A stretch of DNA of 64,000 bases from positions 3,844,001-3,908,000 of the forward strand of contig JAWPMS010000001.1 in NCBI GenBank assembly GCA_033344795.1, in the 5' to 3' direction. Each line of letters begins with the position of its first letter. Position 1 is the first letter of the stretch. Position numbers and translations under genes: made by a program. A model generated the notes under the pieces. The model did not search any database and was not told the DNA's origin. It saw only the letters and a program-made list of their open reading frames with translations. The DNA is from SHLQ01 sp033344795. GTDB taxonomy: Bacteria; Actinomycetota; Acidimicrobiia; Acidimicrobiales; SHLQ01. Positions 56,460-64,000 of this stretch are shown in pieces.

Positions 56460-57880
56460 TATGGAACCCGCACGATTCGAAGGTTGTTGGTGATCTTGGC
56501 TCCGATGCCATCGCCGCCAAGGAGCGCCACCTGATCGCCGGAGCGAACGTGTCCTTCCGATGCCGCAACGACAAGAGCTTCGGCCATCATCTCTTCGCGA
56601 GTGCCCGCTGTGGGCAGATAGACCGGCGTCGTTCCCCAACTCATCGTCAACTGATTGATCGTCTTCTTGTCGGTGCTGAGACCAAGAATCAACGCTTCGG
56701 GACGAAAACGCGCCATTTGGCGAACCGTGAAGCCAGTGCCCGAAATGCACAGGATCGCGACCACGTCGAGCTCACGCACCGCCCTCCAGGCAGCGACGGT
56801 CATCGCATCGGTGACCTCGTGGCCCGATCCGCTCTCCGTCATGCGAAGCGCAGTGACATTGTGTGCCCAGGCTTCGTGATCGAAGACCTCGTCGGCCTTG
56901 CGGGCGATTCGGCCCATCGTGCGAACGACGTTGATCGGATCGACGCCAACGGCGGTCTCCCCCGACAGCATCACCGCGCTGGACCCGTCCCAGACGGCGT
57001 TGGCCACATCTGAAGCCTCGGCTCGGGTCGGAGCGGGAGCGGTGATCATCGACTCGAGCATCTGCGTGGCGGTGATGACCGGCTTACCGCCCGCGATGCA
57101 TCGTTCGATGATCTGCTTCTGGGTGATCGGGAGATCCTCGATCGGCAGTTCGTTTCCGAGATCACCTCGAGCGACCATGATTGCGCCACTGGCCTCGATG
57201 ATGCCTTCCAGGTTCTCCACCGCAGCGCGCGTCTCGATCTTTGCGACCAACAGAGGACCGCGCGGATGGGGTTCCGTTCCGACTCGTCGCATGTCGTGGG
57301 CCGACTTCACGAAGCTGATCGCCACCATGTCGACGCCCGCTTCGACGAAAACGTCGAGAAGTTTCAGATCGTGCGGTGTCGGTGTGGACATCGTCAACTT
57401 GTCTGCTGGGACGTGCACACCCGGCTGCCCCATCAGCTTTCCCGCATGGACCACCACGGCGACGAGCTCGTCGACAGATGCCTCGCTGACCTCGAGAACC
57501 AAGCGGCCATCGCCGAAGACGATTCGATCGCCAGGCACGAAGCTCGTGACGATGTCGTCGTAGTCGACTTCGATCACCGATGCTGACGAGCCTTTGTTTC
57601 CAGCGACGATACGAACCCGGTCACCGTTCTCGAATACCGATTCTTCGGTGAAGACGGCCGTACGGACCTTCGGTCCAGGAAGATCCGCCAGCACACCGAC
57701 GTGTCGTCCTTCTTCTGCGGCAATCTTGCGAACGAGGTTGAAGCGTTCCATCCCCTCGTCCACCGACCCGTGCGAAAGGTTCACGCGGGCAACATCTACC
57801 CCGGCACGAATGATTCCACGGAGCACCTCTGGATCGTCGGTGGCTGGGCCGAGGCTTGCAACGAGCTTTGTCCTACGCAT
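56459..57880 (-). CDS. pyk: Pyruvate kinase
   Basis: This enzyme makes pyruvate and ATP from phosphoenolpyruvate. It has 473 residues from the ATG at 57880 (MRRTKLVASLGPATDD). The open frame runs far upstream, but this does not look like protein. VNLSHG, ARGDLGNELP (metal and PEP site) and the C-terminal domain ending in NNLRIVRVP are typical. TAGCCT seven bases before the ATG could be a -10 box. It leads an operon with DUF3151 and mobA. Confidence 0.96.
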   Translation of the reverse strand: MRRTKLVASLGPATDDPEVLRGIIRAGVDVARVNLSHGSVDEGMERFNLVRKIAAEEGRHVGVLADLPGPKVRTAVFTEESVFENGDRVRIVAGNKGSSASVIEVDYDDIVTSFVPGDRIVFGDGRLVLEVSEASVDELVAVVVHAGKLMGQPGVHVPADKLTMSTPTPHDLKLLDVFVEAGVDMVAISFVKSAHDMRRVGTEPHPRGPLLVAKIETRAAVENLEGIIEASGAIMVARGDLGNELPIEDLPITQKQIIERCIAGGKPVITATQMLESMITAPAPTRAEASDVANAVWDGSSAVMLSGETAVGVDPINVVRTMGRIARKADEVFDHEAWAHNVTALRMTESGSGHEVTDAMTVAAWRAVRELDVVAILCISGTGFTVRQMARFRPEALILGLSTDKKTINQLTMSWGTTPVYLPTAGTREEMMAEALVVAASEGHVRSGDQVALLGGDGIGAKITNNLRIVRVP

Positions 57881-58021
57881 CCGGCCAAGGCTAGTGGCCA
57901 CGCTCCGCGGGCGGTTCGATTCTGTCCGCAGTAATCGAGATGCGAAAGTGATTGCCCATTCATGTCGGTGATGGTTGCCCGTTGGTCCGAAGTCGCAGCG
58001 AGCGAACGGTACGATGCTGTC

Positions 58022-58774
58022 GTGGCTGCGCATCCCTACCTCGATGCAGAACACCCGATCGCCATAGCGCACCGCGGTGGAGCACGTGAGGCGCCCGAAA
58101 ACACGATCGAAGCGTTCCAAGCCGCACATGACCTCGGCTTCCGCTACATCGAAACCGATGCGCAACTCACCGCCGATGGCGTGGTGATCGCATTCCACGA
58201 CAGCGTCATCGATCGCGTGAGTGAGCGGTCCGGAAAGATCCGTGACTGGGAGTGGGACCAACTCCGCGACGTCCCCATCAACGGAGGCGGCCGTCTCTCG
58301 ACGATCGACGAGCTGTTGAATCACTTCCCCGGGACCCGGTTCAACCTCGATGCGAAATCGGACCAAGTTCTCGGGCCGCTGCTGCGCTTGATCGAAGAGG
58401 CAGACGCCTTCGATCGTGTCTGTATCGGTTCCTTCTCCGGTCGAAGGCTGCAGCGGGCACGGGACGCACACGGCGATCGGCTCTGTACGTCGTACGGACC
58501 GGGGGCCATCGTCAACCTCGTCGCGCGGAGTCGGGGTATCTCGCGTCCGGTTGGTCCCGGCCGAGCAGTGCAGGCCCCCGCAAGTTTGCGTGGTGTTCCC
58601 GTGATCAATCAGCGCTTCATCGAGCAGGCCCACGATGACGGAGTCGTCGTGCATGCCTGGACCATCGACGATCCGGACGAGATGCACCGACTGCTGGATC
58701 TTGGCGTCGACGGAATCATGACGGATCGACCATCGGTGCTTCGCTCGGTCATGCAGGACCGAGATATCTGGTAG
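58022..58774 (+). CDS. Glycerophosphodiester phosphodiesterase
   Basis: This enzyme hydrolyses glycerophosphodiesters to glycerol 3-phosphate and an alcohol. From the GTG at 58022 it has 250 residues. The motifs AIAHRGGAREAPENT (H17), ETDAQLTADG (E44, D46), FHD (H59) and LDAKSD complete the metal and catalytic site. An ATG at 57962 is in frame, but TACGAT six bases before the GTG fits a leaderless start, and the family fold begins just after it. There is no signal peptide, so it is probably cytoplasmic. It diverges from pyk. Confidence 0.9.
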   Translation: MAAHPYLDAEHPIAIAHRGGAREAPENTIEAFQAAHDLGFRYIETDAQLTADGVVIAFHDSVIDRVSERSGKIRDWEWDQLRDVPINGGGRLSTIDELLNHFPGTRFNLDAKSDQVLGPLLRLIEEADAFDRVCIGSFSGRRLQRARDAHGDRLCTSYGPGAIVNLVARSRGISRPVGPGRAVQAPASLRGVPVINQRFIEQAHDDGVVVHAWTIDDPDEMHRLLDLGVDGIMTDRPSVLRSVMQDRDIW

Positions 58775-58966
58775 CTATTCCTTTGACGCGACCGCATTCG
58801 GCGTGACGTTCATCTTTGGTTCGTACTCCGCTGCCGCGATATCACCTCTCGGCGAGCCATCAAAGATCGATCGCAGGTCTTGCGAGCAACGCCCACACAC
58901 GCCATAGAAGTCCTCGCCGGGCGCGTCGGTTCCGCAACGGGGGCACACGGTCGGGATCGTTTCCAT
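58775..58966 (-). CDS. Small zinc-ribbon protein
   Basis: The 63-residue protein has two CxxC pairs (CPRC and CGRC) 16 residues apart, a compact zinc ribbon, with a hydrophilic tail of about 35 residues. Its stop is adjacent to the stop of the convergent phosphodiesterase gene. Small zinc-ribbon proteins often bind other proteins or nucleic acids. The specific role is unknown. Confidence 0.75.
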   Translation of the reverse strand: METIPTVCPRCGTDAPGEDFYGVCGRCSQDLRSIFDGSPRGDIAAAEYEPKMNVTPNAVASKE

Positions 58967-59046
58967 CAGATCGACTCCTCAGTCACGTCCAGACGGTCAG
59001 ACGCTCAACTTCTTGAAACGCTATCGTCGCACAATGGGAGGCCGCA

Positions 59047-59334
59047 GTGGAAGGCATTGATGCATTCGTCAGAATGACATTCTGGATCGCTCTGGCCGGA
59101 AGCCCCATCGCATTCATCGGGCTCTCGTTTCTTCACGCAGCCAGATATCCACAATGGGTGTGGGCATTCTCCGAACGCACCCAGATCGTCTGGCTCGTCG
59201 CATTGTTGCTGGGTGTGGCCATCGTGCCAGTCGGCCTCCCGGTCGCCATCTGGTATCTGGTGAAAGTCAGACCGCGCCTGACCCAGATCGAACGTGGGAA
59301 CTTGGCCCACCTCGCGGATGGTTCGAACCCGTAG
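59047..59334 (+). CDS. Two-helix membrane protein
   Basis: The 95-residue protein has two transmembrane helices (about 9-30 and 46-70) and a short basic, cytoplasmic tail. The GTG start has GGGAGG five bases upstream. I do not recognise it. It ends eight bases before the stop of the convergent conservon GTPase gene. Confidence 0.65.
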   Translation: MEGIDAFVRMTFWIALAGSPIAFIGLSFLHAARYPQWVWAFSERTQIVWLVALLLGVAIVPVGLPVAIWYLVKVRPRLTQIERGNLAHLADGSNP

Positions 59335-59342
59335 CGATTGGG

Positions 59343-59939
59343 TTACGACTGCGCTTTGACGAGGGCGTGCTCCACGAGCTCGAGCAGCGTTGCCTTCGTG
59401 CGCGTTCGATCACGCGCGTCGGTCGACACAACCGGAATGTCGGGATCGAGATCGAGCCCTTCACGGACTTCTTCGATGCTGTGGTGCAGGTCGCCGTGGA
59501 ACTCATTGATCGCGACCACGAAGGGCACCTGGGCTCGCTCGAAGTACTCGACCGCACCAAAGGAATCTTCGAAGCGTCGGGTGTCGAGCAGTACCACCGC
59601 TCCGATTGCACCGCGAGTCAGCTCGTCCCACATGAATCGAAACCGATCCTGACCAGGGGTGCCGAAAAGGTACAACACCAGCTCATCACCGAGACCAACA
59701 CGACCGAAGTCCATGGCAACGGTGGTCGAGGTCTTCGAACTTGCATCGCCCTCGTTGTCTACGTTGGCGCTGACGGTGGTCAGGGCAGCCTCGGTGGTCA
59801 ACGGGTCGATCTCCGAAATCGAGCCGACGAATGTGGTCTTGCCAACTGCGTAGCCGCCAGCGACGACGATCTTGACAGGGAGCGGTACGGACTCTGTCGG
59901 AGTAGGCGGAGTTGCGAAACTAGAGTCGACGGAGACCAT
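59343..59939 (-). CDS. cvnD: Conservon GTPase (CvnD/MglA-like small ATP/GTP-binding protein)
   Basis: The 198-residue protein is a small Ras-like GTPase. The P-loop VAGGYAVGKTTFV (about 27-40) and the switch-II motif GTPGQDRF are clear. The AINEF motif stands in place of the usual N/TKxD. CvnD proteins work with the kinase-roadblock-DUF742 set in actinobacterial conservons and are thought to relay or gate a membrane signal. The ATG at 59939 overlaps the cvnC stop region by 20 bases. Confidence 0.9.
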   Translation of the reverse strand: MVSVDSSFATPPTPTESVPLPVKIVVAGGYAVGKTTFVGSISEIDPLTTEAALTTVSANVDNEGDASSKTSTTVAMDFGRVGLGDELVLYLFGTPGQDRFRFMWDELTRGAIGAVVLLDTRRFEDSFGAVEYFERAQVPFVVAINEFHGDLHHSIEEVREGLDLDPDIPVVSTDARDRTRTKATLLELVEHALVKAQS

Positions 59940-60294
59940 CACGCACCCTTTCCAGCAGGGCGGTGTCAGCTTTCACCGTCATCGCCTTCGTCTGCACATG
60001 ACCTTCGACGCTCAGGTCACCAACAAGCACTCGAATTGCGCCGATTGGCAGCCTCAGGTGCGCCGAGAGTTCGGCGACCGCAATTGGATTCTCGGCCAGC
60101 TTCAGAATGTCTCGACGCTCGAAAGCAACGAGCTGCATGTTCTCCCGTCCGCGAACGGTGGTGCGGACGAGTGCTTCGAACGGGATATCTACATCGACGC
60201 GTGTCCGACCGCCCGTGACGGCGTAGGGAGGGACCCGAAGTCTCCCGGGAGCGCGCGCCCCGCTGAGGTCTTGGTTCACGTCGGGGGCCGTCAT
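59920..60294 (-). CDS. cvnC: Conservon DUF742 protein (CvnC)
   Basis: The 124-residue protein has the DUF742 layout: an N-terminal VPPYAVTGGRT motif (here with PP for the common RP) and a winged-helix-like C-terminal part (ILKLAENPIAVAELSAHLRL followed by VGDLSVEGHV). Family members are encoded in the third place of conservons. Function is not settled; the helix-turn-helix likeness suggests protein or DNA contact. It overlaps cvnB by four bases. Confidence 0.92.
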   Translation of the reverse strand: MTAPDVNQDLSGARAPGRLRVPPYAVTGGRTRVDVDIPFEALVRTTVRGRENMQLVAFERRDILKLAENPIAVAELSAHLRLPIGAIRVLVGDLSVEGHVQTKAMTVKADTALLERVRDGLRRL

Positions 60295-60704
60295 CGTGGT
60301 AGTGAACTGACGAGTTGTGCGCGAAGTTCGGGAGTCAACACTCGACCCGTCTTCTCGACGAGAACGGCCATCTCATACCCAACGTAACCAATGTCGCAGT
60401 TTGCGTCTGCCACAACGCCGAGCGCTGATCCGTCGCTGATTCCGGTCACGAGAAGCAGAGCATTGTCCATTTCGACAATGACCTCGTTCACCTTTCCTCC
60501 GCCGAACCGTCCGGCCGCGCCATAGGCGAGTCCGATCAGCCCGGAGGCGACAGCCGCAAATCGGTCGCCACCAGCTCGGTCGAGTCCTTTCGACATGGCC
60601 ATCAGCAGCCCGTCTGAGGAGACGACGATGCTTTCGACGACACCGGGGGTCTGCTCAACGAAGCTCGAGATAAGCCAGCTGACATCGTTCGTCTGTGTGC
60701 TCAT
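60291..60704 (-). CDS. cvnB: Conservon roadblock/LC7 protein (CvnB)
   Basis: The 137-residue roadblock/LC7 domain protein (VSWLISSFVEQTPGVVESIV at the start, then SSDGLLMAMSKGL and DRFAAVASGLIGLA) regulates the partner GTPase as in MglB. A single cysteine occurs in ADANCDIGYVGYE. It overlaps the kinase gene and cvnC by four bases each, so all four are co-translated. Confidence 0.94.
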   Translation of the reverse strand: MSTQTNDVSWLISSFVEQTPGVVESIVVSSDGLLMAMSKGLDRAGGDRFAAVASGLIGLAYGAAGRFGGGKVNEVIVEMDNALLLVTGISDGSALGVVADANCDIGYVGYEMAVLVEKTGRVLTPELRAQLVSSLPR

Positions 60705-63493
60705 GCCTCACCCTCCGATCCAGCGACACCGCGGCCTCGCTCGAGTCCAGTCTTGTATCGAGACAACATGTTCTTCACCTGATCGGGCGTTCGCTGCGAA
60801 GGGGCCGTGCGGTCGGCGTTGAGATCGACCTGAGGGATTCCCTCACCAGAATTTCGCTGCCGTTTGACAAGACCTGCCGCGGTGACGGGCGCTGCTGGAG
60901 CCACCGTCTCGGCGACTGGCGCTGGCGCATGCGGAGCAGGGTGAGCCGACGACTGCTGTACTTCTGGACCGGGTACAACTGCGGCCACAGGAGCGGGCGC
61001 AGGAGCCGATACCGAAGCTGGTCCAGGTGCCGGAGCTGGTGCGGGAGCGGGAGCTGGTGCCGGTGTTGGCGTTGGTGTTGGCGGCGATGCCGGCAGGACG
61101 GTCTCGGCAGCGGGTGCGGCTGGAGCCGGTGGGGGTGCTGGCAGGTCGACCGCTGGCGAGGGAACAACCGGTTCCGGGGCAGGTTGATCGGCCCCAAATG
61201 CAGGGGCGTCGGAGAGATTCGGTTCGAACACCTCGACGACCTGACCGTCGAGCGGATCGGTCGCGGATGTGTCCTCGGCCGGTTCAAGGCCAAAGCTGGG
61301 AAGGTCCAGTTCGGGCATTTCGATGGTCGGCACCACGGGCGGTTCCGGCATGTCGACCGCACCAAGGGACTCGAACTCCGTCGGCGGAGCGGGAGCGGCA
61401 GGTGGCGACTCCGGCATGAATACCTCGGCAACCGGTACCGCTGGCGGCTCAACCGGGGCTGGCTCGGGTGAAAAGATCTCCGCGGCCGGCACAACCGGTG
61501 GCTCCACTGGGGCTGGCTCGGGTGAAAAGATCTCCGCGGCCGGCACAACCGGTGGCTCAACCGGGGCCGGCTCAGGCGTGACGACCTCAGCTGCAGGAGC
61601 GGGTGCTGGCGCCGGAGCGGGAGCAGGAGTAACGGCGATCGGGGCCATTCCCGCAGCAGCTGGGGCGGTGTGCGCCCACTCGGCCACAACGGCGCTCGGG
61701 ATGCGCACCGAGGCGATCAGACCTCCGTCCTCACCATCTGCAAGCGAGACCGAAAGTCCCAGCGCGTGCGCCAATCGACTCACGACATGCATACCGATCG
61801 AATGAGAGATCGTCAGCGTCGACGACGGAGGCTTCGCCAACAGCTCGGTCAGCTCGTGCTTCTGCTCGGCATCTATGCCGGTGCCGTGATCAAGGATCGT
61901 GACGACGTAGTCGCCGCTCGCAGGCTCGAAGGCGCCGGTGACGTCGACGGCGGTACCAGGAGGTGAATGTTGTGCTGCGTTCTCCATCAGCTCAGCGAGA
62001 AGATGGGCGAGATCCTGCGCTCGGTGACCCGCCACATGCAGATCATCCAGCGAGATCGGAATGATGCGCCGATAGTCCTCGACCTCACCAATTGCGACCC
62101 GGAGTACTTCTCGCAGCTCGACAGCTGGACTGTGGCGTTCTGGGGTCTTGGCGTCAGCCAGGACGAGAAGGCTCTCTGCGTTGCGACGCATGCGGGTCGC
62201 AAGATGATCGACTCGATACATCAGGGCAAGGCGATCGGAATCGCGTTCCTCCGCCTCGAGCGTGTCGATTGCTTCCAACTGACGATCAACCAAAGACTGG
62301 TTTCTGCGGGCGAGGTTGACGTAGGTGGTGGCGATGCCGGACTGGAGAGACATCACGCGACCGCCCAGATCACTCGCGCTCTCACGAATCGAGTTGAGCC
62401 CTTCGGAGATCTGCCCGAATTCGTCGTCGCCGAAACCTTCGATCGGAGCATCGGACTCGAGCGGCTCGAGCGGCTGTCCTGAGGTGAGCGATTCGGCAAT
62501 GCGAGGAAGATCACGATCTGCAATTCGGCGCGCCTGCTCCCGTAGGGAGTCGAGCGGACCGGTGAAGGCCTTTGCGATCACAAGGGCTGCACCAATCGCT
62601 GCGAGAAGCCCAACGAGTGCGAGCAATCCAGCAGTTCGCATTGCACCCTGGGCGTCGTTCTGCGTGTTGACGGCCGCACCGCTCGCAGCTTCAACCTCGG
62701 AGATTCGAAGCGCAGCGAGTTGGTTGGCGCGTGCATCACTGGCAGCTCGCCAGTCGTTCGCCGAAATCCCTGGGTCATCACCGACGCCGAGCGCAGAGAA
62801 CTCGTCAACGAGGCTGGCATAGGAACCTTCGCCAATCGGCAGCGCAAGACCATTGCGAACGCCATACGCCTCGGCGGTATCGTTCGCTGCGCCAAGCGCT
62901 GCGGGTAGCTGACCGGGAACTACCTCGGCATGGGCTGACCACATTCCGAGCAATTGCAGCTTCGCAGCCGCGTAGGAGACCGTCGTCATATCCGCCGCTT
63001 GTCGGAGGTCGACGGCGTTGCTCGATGCTCCCTGAGCCAGCCGCCCCTCGAACTCGGCAATCGTGCGAAGAACCACCGAATCAGCCTCGAAGGCATCGAC
63101 GGCTCCGTTTTCGGTCGCGAATCCTGCGGCGAGATCGGCACGGTGTCTGTTGAAGTCGCTGACGACGCTCGAGAGGGCGCCACCGTCCACGCCGCTGAAC
63201 TCACCAACGCCTTCGGTCCAGCGGGTGATTGCCGCATCGGTGTCAGCCCGGACGCCATCGAGGTCAAGACCCTGTATCGCCACGGCGTTCTGGTTTTCGA
63301 TCGCCTCGACGCGGACAGCTTCGAAGAGCTGCCCTGTCAGAGCCGAAACCGTGGTCCGCGCCTGTGTGTCAGTGGCGTCGGATGCATCGCTGAGATCACC
63401 ACGAATTCGAAGCCCAGACAGAACCAGCAGCAGGAGCAGCGGCCCCAGCGCAACAAGCGCAAGCTTCTTTCGAATAGACAGATTGTTGAGCAT
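60701..63493 (-). CDS. cvnA: Conservon sensor histidine kinase-like protein (CvnA, nitrate/nitrite-sensing type)
   Basis: This 930-residue membrane sensor has a transmembrane helix (about 12-28), an extracellular helical domain of the NIT type (about 30-270), a second helix (about 285-310), a HAMP domain and a dimerisation helix with DHLATRMRRNAESLLVL. The ATPase domain contains the N-box LAELMENAAQHSPPGT, ILDHGTGID and IGMHVVSRLAHALGLSV. The last 320 residues are Pro/Ala/Glu-rich and disordered, including an 18-residue repeat. CvnA proteins are atypical kinases whose phosphotransfer is uncertain. The ATG has GAGGG four bases upstream. No response regulator is encoded nearby, as usual for conservons. 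Confidence 0.92.
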   Translation of the reverse strand: MLNNLSIRKKLALVALGPLLLLLVLSGLRIRGDLSDASDATDTQARTTVSALTGQLFEAVRVEAIENQNAVAIQGLDLDGVRADTDAAITRWTEGVGEFSGVDGGALSSVVSDFNRHRADLAAGFATENGAVDAFEADSVVLRTIAEFEGRLAQGASSNAVDLRQAADMTTVSYAAAKLQLLGMWSAHAEVVPGQLPAALGAANDTAEAYGVRNGLALPIGEGSYASLVDEFSALGVGDDPGISANDWRAASDARANQLAALRISEVEAASGAAVNTQNDAQGAMRTAGLLALVGLLAAIGAALVIAKAFTGPLDSLREQARRIADRDLPRIAESLTSGQPLEPLESDAPIEGFGDDEFGQISEGLNSIRESASDLGGRVMSLQSGIATTYVNLARRNQSLVDRQLEAIDTLEAEERDSDRLALMYRVDHLATRMRRNAESLLVLADAKTPERHSPAVELREVLRVAIGEVEDYRRIIPISLDDLHVAGHRAQDLAHLLAELMENAAQHSPPGTAVDVTGAFEPASGDYVVTILDHGTGIDAEQKHELTELLAKPPSSTLTISHSIGMHVVSRLAHALGLSVSLADGEDGGLIASVRIPSAVVAEWAHTAPAAAGMAPIAVTPAPAPAPAPAPAAEVVTPEPAPVEPPVVPAAEIFSPEPAPVEPPVVPAAEIFSPEPAPVEPPAVPVAEVFMPESPPAAPAPPTEFESLGAVDMPEPPVVPTIEMPELDLPSFGLEPAEDTSATDPLDGQVVEVFEPNLSDAPAFGADQPAPEPVVPSPAVDLPAPPPAPAAPAAETVLPASPPTPTPTPAPAPAPAPAPAPGPASVSAPAPAPVAAVVPGPEVQQSSAHPAPHAPAPVAETVAPAAPVTAAGLVKRQRNSGEGIPQVDLNADRTAPSQRTPDQVKNMLSRYKTGLERGRGVAGSEGEA
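61427..61588 (-). repeat. 54-bp in-frame tandem repeat in the cvnA tail
   Basis: Three copies (61588-61535, 61534-61481, 61480-61427) encode units of the form EIFSPEPAPVEPPVVPAA. The first has VVT for IFS and the last ends in AVPVA. The DNA of the copies is nearly identical, which suggests recent duplication. Confidence 0.85.
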
Positions 63494-63574
63494 GGTTCCC
63501 TCGAGAGACGCCGTTCGTATGAACGTCCTATCGGAACTAGGTGTAGGGAATTGAGAAGATTCCTCACCGTCTCC

Positions 63575-63592
63575 TGCCCGCTTTAGCAGGCA
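63575..63592 (-). terminator. Weak hairpin between gltD and cvnA
   Basis: A 7-bp stem with one wobble pair (TGCCTGC / GCGGGCA on the minus strand, loop TAAA) lies 18 bases after the gltD stop. No T-run follows. It could be a terminator or part of the cvnA promoter region. Confidence 0.3.
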
Positions 63593-63609
63593 CCCTCACC
63601 CTTGTCTGC

Positions 63610-64000
63610 TCAACGCAAGGGCATGTCCGATGGTGTCACTGGCACGGGCATCGCCGTCGCGCCCATGAGCGCTGCGTCAACAGCAGCTGCGCACGCACGG
63701 CCCTCGGCGATCGCCCACACGATAAGCGACTGCCCTCGACCCATGTCACCGCATACGAAGACGTTGTCGACGTTGGTCGCATATTGCTCGTCACGATCGA
63801 CGTTTCCGCGATCGGTGAGATCCACGCCAAGTCCATCGAGCAACGGCGATCGCTCCGGGCCGACAAATCCCATTGCCAACAACACCATCTGCGCAGGGAA
63901 GGTCTCCTCGCTGCCCTCGATGGGTACAAACGTTGGCCGCCCATCGACGCTCTTGGACTCGACACGCACGGTGGACAACGCCGAGACGTTGCCGGCGTCG
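63610..64000 (-). CDS. gltD: Glutamate synthase small subunit, C-terminal part (truncated by right edge)
   Basis: The frame is open from the right edge to the TGA at 63610, giving about the last 130 residues. The typical C-terminus of GltD is seen: LLAMGFVGPERSPLLDGLGV, then RGNVDRDEQYATNVDNVFVC followed by GDMGRGQSLIVWAIAEGRACA. This FAD/NAD(P)-binding subunit passes electrons to the large subunit for glutamate formation. The N-terminal iron-sulfur part is outside the window. Confidence 0.92.
   Translation of the reverse strand, partial: DAGNVSALSTVRVESKSVDGRPTFVPIEGSEETFPAQMVLLAMGFVGPERSPLLDGLGVDLTDRGNVDRDEQYATNVDNVFVCGDMGRGQSLIVWAIAEGRACAAAVDAALMGATAMPVPVTPSDMPLR

Noticed and set aside
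57881..58687. Upstream extension of the pyk open frame (about 270 codons)
   Set aside because: It overlaps the phosphodiesterase gene on the other strand and precedes the normal pyruvate kinase N-terminus. It is an open antisense frame only.
59034..59060. Eight-codon ORF (ATG at 59034) six bases after TATCGT, before the small membrane protein
   Set aside because: It could be a leader peptide at a leaderless 5' end, but the evidence is only spacing, and the ATG may simply be part of the ribosome-binding region.
60695..61471. 258-codon plus-strand ORF rich in Trp, Arg, Gly and Cys
   Set aside because: It is the reverse reading of the Pro/Ala-rich kinase tail and has no protein-like composition.

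Overview
This window comes from a high-GC actinobacterium, most likely a member of the Acidimicrobiia. That placement is inferred from the gene set: a conservon (kinase, roadblock, DUF742, GTPase), a fused CofG-CofH F420 synthase, a DUF3151 protein, a KorA/KorB 2-oxoacid:ferredoxin oxidoreductase, a class A PBP with PASTA domains, and many -10 elements placed directly in front of start codons. The 16S gene (11739-13260) would settle it. No phage, transposon, CRISPR array or tRNA gene was seen.

Left part (1-15071, all on the minus strand): a large membrane-anchored PKD-repeat protein cut by the left edge; korA-korB; a TPR protein with a disordered Gly/Ser/Arg tail; a 66-bp tandem repeat; a complete rRNA operon in the order 16S-23S-5S with promoter, structured leader, tRNA-free spacer and UUCG-loop terminator; then tyrS. 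A class A penicillin-binding protein diverges from tyrS and is coupled to a small membrane protein. A NUDIX hydrolase, a MocR-type regulator and a small membrane protein follow.

Middle (20712-38034): an overlapping arginine operon argC-argJ-argB-argD-argF-argR-argG-argH, ending in a 3-methyladenine DNA glycosylase gene and headed by a palindrome that fits an ArgR operator. Next come a sterol-desaturase-family protein, the infC-rpmI-rplT-(SpoU rRNA methyltransferase)-pheS-pheT block, and a small DUF1844-like gene coupled to hisG. infC and the methyltransferase gene both appear to lack ATG/GTG/TTG starts.

38111-41168 (minus) is a six-gene chain in which every stop overlaps the next start: two small membrane proteins, a basic protein, a ubiquitin-like sulfur carrier (TtuB type, ending Gly-Gly-Gln-Gln), a TtuA-type tRNA thiolase and TrmI. 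Its last three genes would modify positions 54 and 58 of the tRNA T-loop. It is followed by a stand-alone Lon N-domain protein coupled to DacB, a fatty-acid desaturase, a FIST-domain protein, transketolase, transaldolase, an HxlR-type regulator translationally coupled to fbiC, and a LOG-family protein.

Right part (52842-64000): small conserved actinobacterial genes, RNase D, a pyk-DUF3151-mobA operon, a glycerophosphodiesterase, a small zinc-ribbon protein, a full conservon (cvnA-B-C-D) and the C-terminal part of the glutamate synthase small subunit running off the right edge.

The genes are mostly housekeeping. The points worth a second look are the T-loop modification operon with its Gly-Gly-Gln-Gln carrier, the unusual start codons, the set of -10 boxes consistent with leaderless mRNAs, the putative operators upstream of argC and of the HxlR gene, and the tandem repeat beside the rRNA terminator.
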